A stretch of DNA of 9,670 nt from Mycoplasmataceae bacterium. GTDB taxonomy: Bacteria > Bacillota_I > Bacilli_A > Mycoplasmatales > Hepatoplasmataceae. Below are positions 1 to 7,075 of the stretch, in pieces (the first letter of the stretch is position 1; each line of letters starts with the position of its first letter). Position numbers and translations under genes: made by a program. The notes beneath the pieces were generated by a model. That model was not told where the DNA came from. It did not search any database and was given only the letters and a program-made list of their open reading frames with translations. The stretch covers positions 1 through 9,670 of the forward strand of contig JABSQD010000014.1 in assembly GCA_013214765.1 (NCBI GenBank). The letters run 5' to 3'.

Positions 1-46
1 TTTTATTAATTGACAAATTATATTTTTTTAACATCTCTTTTAGCAT
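1..46 (-). CDS. Possible 5' end of a further minus-strand gene (partial, unidentified)
   Basis: An ATG lies just beyond the yidC stop on the same strand, and 15 open codons run to the window edge, reading MLKEMLKKYNLSINK. The short amphipathic, Lys/Leu-rich start would suit a real protein, and the cluster direction fits. Against it, there is no Shine-Dalgarno sequence (the bases before the ATG are a TATAAT-like AT run), and 15 open codons is weak evidence in DNA this AT-rich. A start at the second ATG (33-35) is equally possible. I do not recognise a family from so few residues. Confidence 0.3.
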   Translation of the reverse strand, partial: MLKEMLKKYNLSINK

Positions 47-68
47 ACTTATATTATAATATTTTATA

Positions 69-2852
69 TTATTTAGAAAATTTAATTTTAAAAATTGAGA
101 ATAATTTTTTAATTGGAGTTTTGTAAGTCGGATCTAATTTTATATGTTTTGCAACATGCATTCTTCATGCATGTCTTATTAATTCTAATATTATTGTAAA
201 AAATCCTGATGTTATTCAATAAAATGCAAATAGAGCCGGAACTGTTAAACCCATAAACACAAATACACCAACCATAATGTTTTGTGTTCTATTTTGCTTT
301 TTCATTGAAGCTTTGGTGGCTTCATCTATTGTCTTAATTCCTTTACGTTTATTTGCTAACCAGGAAGGAAGTTTAGAAGAAACTCCTTGAACTAAACCTA
401 CTGATAATCCTACTAATAAATATAAAAAGAACATTGTTCCTAAATTAAAGATTCCATATCATGCTGAAACAGCTCATGAAAAATTACCCATAATAACTAA
501 TTTATAAGATGGTAATGCTGAAATAATAATTCACAGAGAAATGAATATTGGCATTGTAACAAAAATTGTTCCCAATGATCCCATTGGATTTACTTCATGC
601 TTTCTATAAAGAGCCATAATTTCAGATTGTTGTTTTTGTTTTATTTTGGGTTCTGCTTTTAAATCATATTTAGAATATTTAGATTTAATTTTAGCAACTT
701 CTGTTTGAACTTCTTGCATTTTCATTTGATTTTTAGTTCCTTTTAATGAAAGTAAGGCTCCTAATCCTCTAGTTAAAAAGACAATTATAAATATTGAAAA
801 TAATGTTCCTCATGGTGAAGAAGCATAACTAAACAATTCACCTATTCCCATTGATATTTGTGCTAATGGAAATACAAAGGCTCCATATAAAGGCCCAAAT
901 TGGACATTTCATGCTTTTCCTCAATCTGATAAACCAACAAAAGCAACTCTATTTTCACCTCATGAATCTTGTTTTGAAGCAATAGCAGAATCTGAAAGAA
1001 TAGATCTTTCCCTTGCCATGCCTGCTTCAAGATTATAACCATCTAATGCTGGTAAGGTTCCTGTAAATGATTCATCTACTGTTTGAATTTCTTGTAATGA
1101 AGTCATACCAGCAAAAGTTGAAGCATAATTAGTTGTTATTGTTTCACCAGAAATATTAGCTGATGCTGACATTTTTATAAAATTTGAGTCAGTATTTTGC
1201 ATCATTTGTTTTATTTTTTCATCAAATACTGTTGTTCCCTTGCCTCATTGATCTTTTCCATTAGAATCTATTGATCCTCAACCATTTCTTCTTTGATCGG
1301 CATAAAAATAATTATCTTCCGAATATAACGGATTCGAAAAATCAGATTCTGAATATGTTCTTAATATATCAGAACTACCATCTTTAGCAACATTATTTCC
1401 ATCCAATAACATTCATCCATACATTTGAGTTGTTGAATCAAATCCTTGATTTTTGTTTTCTGTCAAAATAGCATTTCTATACCCCTGTTCTCTAAAGCCG
1501 TCTTTTCCGTCAATTAAAGATTTAGCTTTACTTGAAGCCTCTATTGGAAATCCTTTATTTATAGGTGTAATAATAACTTGTGCACCACCAAAAACATTTT
1601 CTCCTAATTTTCCTGCGGTTCCATCTGAGTTATTTAATATTGAAGAAAAATCAACATTATAATCAAAACTAGTAATTCCTGCAGTATCAAATGCAGTATC
1701 AAATGCAATTTTAAATTCTTCTGGAAGTTCTTTGTATGAAGATTTCATTATTCCATTTTTAAAAGCTAACTTATTTATTTCTGTTTTAGCTTGATCCTTA
1801 AGTGCTTCATTAGAGAAAGTTCCATCTTTTTCAGCCAAAACATTTAATTTTGCAATTGAAGTTCAATTATCTCAAATCATTCCATCTTCAATATTATGAA
1901 TATTATTAGGTAATAATGAAATTTTTATTGATGCAACATCATTTCTAGTTGCGTTTGTATTTGTTGCAATATCAAAATCATCTTTATAAATAAAAATGCT
2001 TTCATCTATTTTAACTAAACCATTTAAAGTATTTTTTTTATCCAATAAAAAATAAACAAAATCAACCAAAGTAGAAACTTTGTAATTATTTTCTTCAATA
2101 ATTGATCCCTGCTCAATTTCTGAATTAGATTCCAAATTTAATGTTTTTGGTAACGAAAAGAAAGGGATGGGCACAACATAATTATTATTTGTGTTGTTTG
2201 TTCAATCATAATCAAATATTCCAGTTAACGAAGCTGTTAATTCATTTAAATTATATGAATACAATGACGGAGAATTTTTAAATGAAGTAATTATATTAGT
2301 TAAATTTCCATCATCATCTCTTTTATATGTAGCAGTTTTAACATCTGAAGCATTAATTATTATTTCGTTAACTTGTAATTCATCAGGAACTAAATCAGAA
2401 TCAGAGGGAAAATCAATTTCAGCTTTAAAATTTGGATTAATAATATTAATATTAAAAGATTCAGTAACTAAATTATCATTTTTTCCATCACCATTTGTGT
2501 CTATAACAACAAAATCTTTTATTCCTTTTTTAATTTGTCCATTTTTATTCGATTTTGTGTATCCTGTAATTTCAGAAGCAGAATACATATTTGGATAAAT
2601 AAAATCATCTTTTTGATAAAACTCTATCCCTTGTCCTAAATTATTAACTGTTTTTATAATGAATTGATTAACACAACCTCATAATGTTGCAACAATTAAA
2701 AAACCAAATATTAATCATTTAGATATAATAGCAAAAATTTTACCAATTTTTTTAGGTGTCATTTGTTGCTGACCCAAAATTGATTTATTAGCTTCTTTGT
2801 AGAAAGAGTGTTCTGAACTCTTTTTATGTTTTTCATTGTTTTTATTATTCAT
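69..2852 (-). CDS. yidC: Membrane protein insertase YidC/OxaA with a very large N-terminal extracytoplasmic region
   Basis: 927 codons with no TAA/TAG, once 17 in-frame TGA codons are read as Trp. YidC folds and inserts membrane proteins, alone or with SecYEG. The C-terminal third is a classic YidC core: a likely amphipathic helix at about 651-671; core TM1 at about 682-703 containing the conserved groove arginine (R695, in FLTRGLGAL); a basic Lys/Gln-rich cytoplasmic hairpin at about 706-760; TM2 around MPIFISLW; TM3 around FFLYLLVGLSVG; a closely spaced TM4/TM5 pair near residues 860-895; and a Lys/Arg-rich tail. The N-terminus is a polar 30-residue extension, then a hydrophobic segment (about 41-65) containing LWGC at C60. 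Residues 66-650 are hydrophilic, rich in Asn/Asp/Ser/Thr, and match no domain I recognise. Usual Gram-positive and mycoplasma YidCs are about 260-400 residues. The ATG at 2852 overlaps the rnpA stop by 8 bp, suggesting translational coupling. M31 is an alternative start. Neither start has a clear Shine-Dalgarno. Confidence 0.93.
1681..1704. repeat. 12-bp perfect tandem duplication inside yidC
   Basis: The unit gcagtatcaaat occurs twice in immediate succession, followed by a partial third copy (gca). On the minus strand it encodes a duplicated F-D-T-A within the extracytoplasmic part of YidC (AFDTAFDTAG). The unit length is a multiple of three, so copy-number change would keep the reading frame. 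Confidence 0.85.
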
Positions 2853-3171
2853 TATTTATTTTTTTAAACTCTTCATTAAGAATTTTAATTTTTAAATCCA
2901 TGGGAAGATTGGCGAATGGTTCTTTAAATATTAAAACAATATGTGCCTTAATTTTATATATATTTTTTATATTAGGAATAATATTTTTTATAACTCTCTT
3001 ATGATAATTTCTAAAAACTGCATTTCCTAATTTTTTAGGAATAGATATTCCTAATAAAAAATTATTAGATTGTTTATAAGAAATAAAAAAATATTTAGAT
3101 TTTATTTTTATTCCTTTATTTAACACCTTATTAAAAAGAGTTTTTGATTTTAATGAGTATTTTTTTTTCAT
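2845..3171 (-). CDS. rnpA: Ribonuclease P protein component
   Basis: 108 residues, the normal size for the basic protein subunit of RNase P, which helps the catalytic RNA remove 5' leaders from pre-tRNAs. The protein is strongly basic. It carries the family signature at about residues 49-60 (LGNAVFRNYHKR, matching the usual A-V-x-R-N-x-x-K-R core that contacts the RNA), preceded by the N-terminal central-cleft strands (KSKYFFISYK, LLGISIPKKL). The gene lies 24 bp downstream of rpmH and its last 8 bp overlap the yidC start, the standard rpmH-rnpA-yidC order. Codons 2-4 form a run of nine A residues. An AGGA sits only one base before the ATG, too close for a normal Shine-Dalgarno, so translation probably relies on the upstream rpmH. 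Confidence 0.96.
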   Translation of the reverse strand: MKKKYSLKSKTLFNKVLNKGIKIKSKYFFISYKQSNNFLLGISIPKKLGNAVFRNYHKRVIKNIIPNIKNIYKIKAHIVLIFKEPFANLPMDLKIKILNEEFKKINNE

Positions 3172-3195
3172 GTCCTAAAACTAAAAATTATATAT

Positions 3196-3345
3196 TTATT
3201 TTTTCTTGTCTGAAACTGTTAATTGTTTTCTTCCTTTTGCTCTTCTTCTATTGATAATGATTCTACCATCCTTGGTAGCCATTCTAGATCTAAATCCATG
3301 TGTTTTAGCTCTTTTTCTCTTATTTGGTTGATAAGTTCTTTTCAT
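3196..3345 (-). CDS. rpmH: 50S ribosomal protein L34
   Basis: 49 residues. This small, Arg/Lys-rich ribosomal protein binds 23S rRNA in the large subunit. The sequence has the near-invariant L34 plan: [19 protein letters not shown] at the N-terminus, then R-M-A-T-K-D-G-R and the RRRAKGRK block. The C-terminus (QLTVSDKKK) is about five residues longer than the common 44-residue form. Start choice is secure because an AAGGAG Shine-Dalgarno (3351-3356) lies six bases before the ATG. It is the first gene of the leftward rpmH-rnpA-yidC cluster next to the origin. Confidence 0.98.
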   Translation of the reverse strand: MKRTYQPNKRKRAKTHGFRSRMATKDGRIIINRRRAKGRKQLTVSDKKK

Positions 3346-3350
3346 GCTTT

Positions 3351-3356
3351 CTCCTT
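3351..3356 (-). promoter_or_regulatory. Shine-Dalgarno of rpmH
   Basis: On the minus strand this reads AAGGAG, six bases before the rpmH ATG. It is one of the strongest ribosome binding sites in the window and fixes the L34 start. Confidence 0.85.
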
Positions 3357-3404
3357 ATTTTTTTAATATAAATGCGAATGTTAATACACTCATACACTTT
3401 AATA

Positions 3405-3410
3405 ATTATA
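3405..3410 (-). promoter_or_regulatory. Candidate -10 box for the rpmH-rnpA-yidC cluster
   Basis: A perfect TATAAT on the minus strand, about 60 bases before the rpmH ATG. No good -35 is seen at 16-18 bp spacing (GTTATT at 17 bp is weak). Such boxes arise by chance in AT-rich DNA, so the call rests mainly on its position in front of the operon. Confidence 0.45.
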
Positions 3411-3480
3411 CTTATAAATAAACTTAAAATAACTATTTTGGCAAGTACTATATAACTAATTTATAAAATATTGTTCAAAG

Positions 3481-3489
3481 TTTTCCACA
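3481..3489 (+). promoter_or_regulatory. DnaA box TTTTCCACA
   Basis: Differs from the E. coli consensus TTATCCACA at one position. The AT-shifted TTTTCCACA form is plausible for a Mollicute. Together with the preceding AAAG it forms the left arm of a 13-bp perfect inverted repeat. Confidence 0.75.
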
Positions 3490-3534
3490 TTTTTCTTAAA
3501 ATGCCCTAAAAGCAAGGGTTTTAGAGATTTTTCT

Positions 3535-3543
3535 TGTGGAAAA
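3535..3543 (-). promoter_or_regulatory. DnaA box TTTTCCACA (reads TGTGGAAAA on plus)
   Basis: Identical in sequence to the box at 3481 but in the opposite orientation, so the two boxes face each other across 45 bp. The match extends four bases beyond the box on the outer side. Confidence 0.75.
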
Positions 3544-3550
3544 CTTTTTT

Positions 3551-3559
3551 TATGGAAAA
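3551..3559 (-). promoter_or_regulatory. Near-match DnaA box (plus strand TATGGAAAA)
   Basis: One mismatch from the two perfect boxes and in the same orientation as the 3535 box, 7 bp beyond it. A weak DnaA site is plausible, but a chance match in AT-rich DNA cannot be excluded. Confidence 0.35.
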
Positions 3560-3669
3560 TATATATATAATTATTTAATGGATTTATGTGCTAAAACCCT
3601 TATAAACAAAGGATTATATAAAAATTTTAATTTTTTGATATTTCTTTGTATTTTTTCTATTTAAGGACT

Positions 3670-3675
3670 TATAAT
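3670..3675 (+). promoter_or_regulatory. Candidate -10 box for dnaA, very close to its start
   Basis: TATAAT ends 11 bases before the dnaA ATG, with TTGTAT (3646-3651) 18 bp upstream as a weak -35. Used as a promoter, it would start the message almost at the ATG, giving a leaderless transcript. This is a motif match only. Confidence 0.4.
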
Positions 3676-3686
3676 TAAAAATAGTT

Positions 3687-5054
3687 ATGAAAAGAAAAGA
3701 TTTAAATCAATTACTACAATCAATTAAAAATGGATTATTTCTTGAAGATATAGATAAAAGAAATAATCTTTTGAATCTTCTTGAAGGTTCAAGATTTGAA
3801 AAAATAAATGAAACAACAGGCTCGCTTGTTATATCAACATTGTCTGAATTTTCTAGAAATGTTTTAAATTCATCAGAATTTAAATTAGAAGTGAATAAAG
3901 TAGCTAATACTGTTTTGAATACAAATTTAGATGTAATTTTTGTTCTTAAAGAGCAATGAGAGAAAAGAAATATTAATGAAACGACTGAAGAATTAAAAAC
4001 AATGACAGATATGGGGGATTATCTCAAAACAGATTTTACATTAGATAATTTCATAGCATCAATCAAAGGAGAAAATAATATGGTTAAGCAAGCTGCTTTA
4101 TCAGTTTCGTTAAAACCTGGAGATTGAACTCCATTCTTTATTTATGGAGGAAGTGGTCTGGGGAAAACTCATTTACTCCACGGAATAGGAAACAAAATTA
4201 AAGATACTTATTCTAAATATAAAATAAGATATTTAGAATCAAAAGATTTTAAAGATTTAGTTTATGATGGTGATATTAGTACTAAGAAAATTAAAGATAT
4301 TAATGAATTATTTTTAGGATATGACGTTTTGTTAGTGGATGATATTCAAATGTTACAAACATTGCCCAAGGCAAAAGAAGTATTTTTTAATATACTTTCA
4401 AATTTTATTAATGAAAAAAAACAAATTGTAATTACTTCTGACCAATATCCTGAAGAAATGAAAGATTTCGAAGAAAGATTTATTACTAGATTCAAAGGAG
4501 GAGTTTTATTATCAGTCACTCCACCTGATGTAAAAACTGCAAAAATGATATTACTCCAAAAACTTGAAAAAAAAGATCAAACAGGAGGAATTAAATTTAA
4601 TAATTCTGCATTAGATTTTATTGCAACAAATTTTGGTTCAAATGTAAGAGAACTTGAAGGTGCATTAAATAAAATAATATTTTGATCAATTACTAATAAT
4701 AAAATAAAAGAAGAGTACACTGTTGAAGACATGATGGATGTGTTTGAAGGAATGACTACAGGCCGTGGTCTTACTTTGCAATATATAGTTGCTGTAATTT
4801 CTAAAAATTATCAAATAAGTATTGCTGATATTTTAGGAAAATCTAGAAAGGCCGAAATAATTTTACCAAGACATTTATCTATATATTTTTCTAGAACATT
4901 ATTAGGAACATCTTTAATGAATATAGGAAGGTATTTTAGTAGAGATCATTCAACTATTATGTCTTCTATCAAAAAAATAGAAAAAGAAAGTTCAATAAAT
5001 CAAGAATTAAATAAAGTTATTTACGATTTAAGAAAAAAAATAATATCAAAATAA
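3687..5054 (+). CDS. dnaA: Chromosomal replication initiator protein DnaA
   Basis: 455 residues, close to the usual 440-460. DnaA binds DnaA boxes in oriC, assembles as an ATP-bound filament and melts the AT-rich element for helicase loading. Domain I/II occupies about residues 1-110. The AAA+ domain follows, with Walker A GGSGLGKT (154-161, K160), Walker B LLVDDIQ (215-221, D218/D219), the arginine-bearing EERFITRFKGG segment, and sensor 2 in NVRELEGAL (R321). Domain IV ends with the DNA-binding signature RDHSTI (from R419). Three TGA codons encode Trp (3957, 4125, 4683). The ATG at 3687 is the only sensible start because an in-frame TAA lies 15 bases upstream. The only AAGGA (3663-3667) is 19 bases away, too far for a normal Shine-Dalgarno. 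dnaA converges on pnuC with an 8-bp gap and is not followed directly by dnaN. Confidence 0.98.
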
Positions 5055-5062
5055 TAAAATAT

Positions 5063-5851
5063 TTAATTTCCTATTGTTATTTTTTTAGAATCTTTCCAAA
5101 CTAACATTCCAAATATCGAATTTATAAAAAAAGCTAAAGATAATACTAAAAGCATTAAACTATTCATATTTCCTATATATATAGAAATTGAAAATAATAT
5201 TATTTTTAATAAATTAGCTATAAAAAATAAATATCATGTCTCTCTAAATCTCAATATCCCCATAATTACTGCCATAAGCATTAAAATTGCTGCGAATGAA
5301 TCAAATCAAATTTGTATTTGGCTAAATACATCATAACTAGAATTTTTATGTATAAAAAATAAAGATATAATTCCAAATATTGTTGCTCCAATAAAGAGTA
5401 ATCCTGAAATCAATAATCCTGAAAATATATTTAATTTTTTAGTAATTATTTCCTTATTTTTTATTTGTTTTGATCATAGGCAAAAAAAGGCAAAAAGTCA
5501 AAGGAATGGAACTATTATAGAATTAACAAACGCTAGTAAAAAATTTCCTGCTATTAAATTTGTTATTCCATACATTAATGCATCAAGAGCAAGAATTGCA
5601 GGTGCTCATCTACTTCTTTTAGAAAGTCAAGCAGCAGCTAATATTCCTATAGGAATATCTAATAATGTAATTGAATAAGAAATTATAGTCAAAGTTTTGA
5701 TGGATCCATTATTAATATACTCAATTATTTGTCAAATAAATAATCCTACACCAATAACAATTGTAAATACAAATAAAAAAAATTCAAAAAATGATATTCC
5801 CTTAAATATTTCTCTTCTTAAAATATGTAATACTTTTATTTGATTTTTCAT
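5063..5851 (-). CDS. pnuC: PnuC-like nicotinamide riboside / vitamin transporter (integral membrane protein)
   Basis: 262 residues when TGA is read as Trp. Seven TGA codons (plus one TGG) break it into fragments in the standard code, so it is easily missed. It is almost entirely hydrophobic, with about seven to eight membrane helices (roughly 22-40, 54-74, 84-100, 105-126, 142-166, 184-200, 206-226, 231-252). The C-terminal half resembles PnuC facilitators: ETWYLFFIANLLKI (W206, N213) matches the family's W-x(n)-A-N helix, and FFINSIFGMLVW (N244, G248, W252) matches its N-x-x-Y/F-G-x-x-x-W ending. PnuC proteins carry nicotinamide riboside across the membrane, where intracellular phosphorylation traps it; relatives carry other B vitamins. 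Substrate is inferred, not shown. The gene ends 8 bp from the dnaA stop and diverges from dnaN. The ATG at 5851 has no good Shine-Dalgarno; an in-frame TAA 15 bases upstream limits alternatives. Confidence 0.72.
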
Positions 5852-5883
5852 ATTACTTAAATTTTACATTAAAAATTAACATT

Positions 5884-5893
5884 CCTTATAAGG
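5884..5893. promoter_or_regulatory. 10-bp palindrome in the pnuC-dnaN divergent promoter region
   Basis: CCTTATAAGG is a perfect palindrome directly abutting the dnaN -10 box (5894-5899), within the 63-bp gap between two divergent genes. It could be an operator or a bidirectional promoter element. Ten bases in AT-rich DNA can arise by chance. Confidence 0.3.
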
Positions 5894-5899
5894 TATAAT
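5894..5899 (+). promoter_or_regulatory. Candidate -10 box for dnaN
   Basis: TATAAT ends 15 bases before the dnaN ATG. Transcription would begin at about the GGGAG Shine-Dalgarno, giving a very short leader. I find no convincing -35. dnaN needs its own promoter because the inverted pnuC separates it from dnaA. Confidence 0.5.
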
Positions 5900-5905
5900 T
5901 AACAT

Positions 5906-5910
5906 GGGAG
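5906..5910 (+). promoter_or_regulatory. Shine-Dalgarno of dnaN
   Basis: GGGAG sits four bases before the ATG at 5915 and decides this start. The ATG at 5904 overlaps the site, is out of frame and reaches a TAA after ten codons. Confidence 0.7.
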
Positions 5911-5914
5911 AAAA

Positions 5915-7027
5915 ATGAAATTTCAAATTAAATTAAAATTAATTAAAGATTATTTAAAAAGATTATCGACGTCTGTCCAATCTATATCAAGTAGAATAGA
6001 ATTTACTGGGGTATTAATAAATATATGAGATAATTCAATAACATTTGAAGGTAGAAATGATTATATGGATACAAAAATTGAAGAAACATCATTAACAGAT
6101 GTAAAAATATTTGAAACAGGGAGCGCACTTATTAAAGCTAATATGTTAAATGATATTATTCAAAAAATGAATGGAGAAACTGTTACTTTTGCTAAAATAG
6201 ATTCTAATGTAGTGACAGTGGAAGATTCTAATTCAAAATATAAAATTAATTTATTGACAGAAAAAAAATATGAAAGGGCATCTTTTTTTTCTGAAACAAA
6301 TGAAATAATTATAATAAGGGCTTCTGATTTTAGAAGATCCGTTTCTAAAACTGCATTTGCTGGCGAAGAATATCATACTAAATTTATTTATCAAGGAATG
6401 AATTTTATTATTAATAATAACACTCTTTCTACAACAGTGTGTGATGGCATAAGAATTGCTTCTTTTGAAACAAATATTTCAACTGAACAAAAAATTAATA
6501 AAATAATTCCTTTAAAAGTAGTTAAAGAATTAATTAAAATTTTACCTATGAATGGAGAATTAAAATTCTCATTTACAAATAATAAAGGGTTAGTTGTTTC
6601 TGAAAATATGATTAATCAATTTAGTTTGATTGAAGGAACTTTTCCAGTATTTCATAAATTTTTTAATGAAGAAATTTATGATAAAAAAATATCTATTGAT
6701 AAAGAAATTTTTGATTCATCAGTCGAAAGAGCAATTGTATTAACAACAAATAAAACTGATATGGCTAATAGAATAGGGATAAAAATTTCAAAAGAAAATT
6801 TCATAATTGAATCTAGGGAGCAAGAGATAGGTTCTGCAGAAATAAGAATCAAAGAGTTTAAATATGATGGATTACCTATTGAAATATCAATTTCTCCAAA
6901 AATTCTTCATGAGGGATTGAAAATTTCCGAAGGAAAAATGGTTGAATTATTTATGACTAATTCTCAATCTAGTATCTTACTAAAATCTGATGATGGCATT
7001 AAATATATAATGTCTCCGATGGTTTAA
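5915..7027 (+). CDS. dnaN: DNA polymerase III beta subunit (sliding clamp)
   Basis: 370 residues, normal for the family (about 366-380). The protein dimerises into a ring around DNA, tethers the replicative polymerase and serves as a docking site for repair and mismatch proteins. The first 50 residues (MKFQIKLKLIKDYLKRLS at the start, then FTGVLINIW) are hidden in the standard code by one TGA at 5990-6035 and complete the first clamp domain. Three similar domains of about 120 residues are expected, and the length fits. The C-terminus, YIMSPMV, matches the conserved end of bacterial clamps (Y-x-x-M-P-M in E. coli), part of the partner-binding pocket. The GGGAG site before the ATG supports the start. 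dnaN is followed 61 bp later by purA on the same strand, with no terminator visible between them. Confidence 0.96.
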
Positions 7028-7075
7028 AATAAAAGAATATTTAATTTATTATTAAAATTTATTCAAAAAAATATT

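Larger units (their letters stand above)
3477..3547. repeat. 13-bp perfect inverted repeat containing both DnaA boxes
   Basis: AAAGTTTTCCACA (3477-3489) and its exact reverse complement TGTGGAAAACTTT (3535-3547) flank 45 bp. Within that spacer lies a second, smaller inverted repeat: CTAAAA at 3506-3511 and TTTTAG at 3519-3524, with a 7-base loop. An alternative 4-bp stem, CCCT/AGGG at 3504-3507/3515-3518, overlaps it. Confidence 0.85.
3514..3601. repeat. 11-bp perfect inverted repeat in oriC (aagggttttag / ctaaaaccctt)
   Basis: Arms at 3514-3524 and 3591-3601 are exact reverse complements separated by 66 bp. The right arm lies beyond the DnaA boxes, next to the AT-rich stretch before dnaA. 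The left arm is shared with the small nested hairpin, so the two structures are mutually exclusive. Confidence 0.75.
3346..3686. other. oriC: Putative chromosomal replication origin (oriC), rpmH-dnaA intergenic region
   Basis: This 341-bp stretch has no gene and separates the divergent rpmH and dnaA. It contains two perfect TTTTCCACA DnaA boxes in opposite orientation (3481-3489 plus, 3535-3543 minus), a near-match (3551-3559 minus), an alternating AT tract (3556-3579) and an AT-rich stretch before dnaA (about 3610-3662) that could unwind. Transcription on both sides runs mostly away from here, as expected at an origin. Divergent promoters for rpmH and dnaA must also lie in this interval. Origins beside dnaA with clustered DnaA boxes are well established in Mollicutes and Firmicutes; actual initiation here is inferred from position and motifs. 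Confidence 0.82.

Noticed and set aside
1453..1662. 69-residue plus-strand open frame inside yidC
   Set aside because: It lies wholly antisense to the continuous yidC frame, has no ribosome binding site, and its composition mirrors the opposite strand.
69..2852. yidC, dnaA and purA as frameshifted pseudogenes split by TGA
   Set aside because: All breaks are single in-frame TGA codons at positions where Trp is expected (for example the PurA GSQWGDEGKGK loop), with no frame change. The genetic code explains them.
3160..3168. Run of nine T (A9 in rnpA codons 2-4) as a phase-variation tract
   Set aside because: rnpA is essential, and AAA-AAA-AAA lysine codons are ordinary in this base composition; other 8-base runs occur in dnaN and purB.
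5852..5892. Nine-codon leader ORF (MLIFNVKFK) upstream of pnuC, ending one base before the pnuC ATG
   Set aside because: Its AAGGA abuts the ATG with no spacing, and such tiny frames are expected by chance; no sign of attenuation structure.
5904..5906. Earlier ATG as dnaN start
   Set aside because: Out of frame with dnaN, overlaps the Shine-Dalgarno and meets TAA after ten codons.
7028..7075. Promoter or terminator between dnaN and purA
   Set aside because: Only AT-rich sequence with no convincing -10/-35 pair and no stem-loop with T-run.
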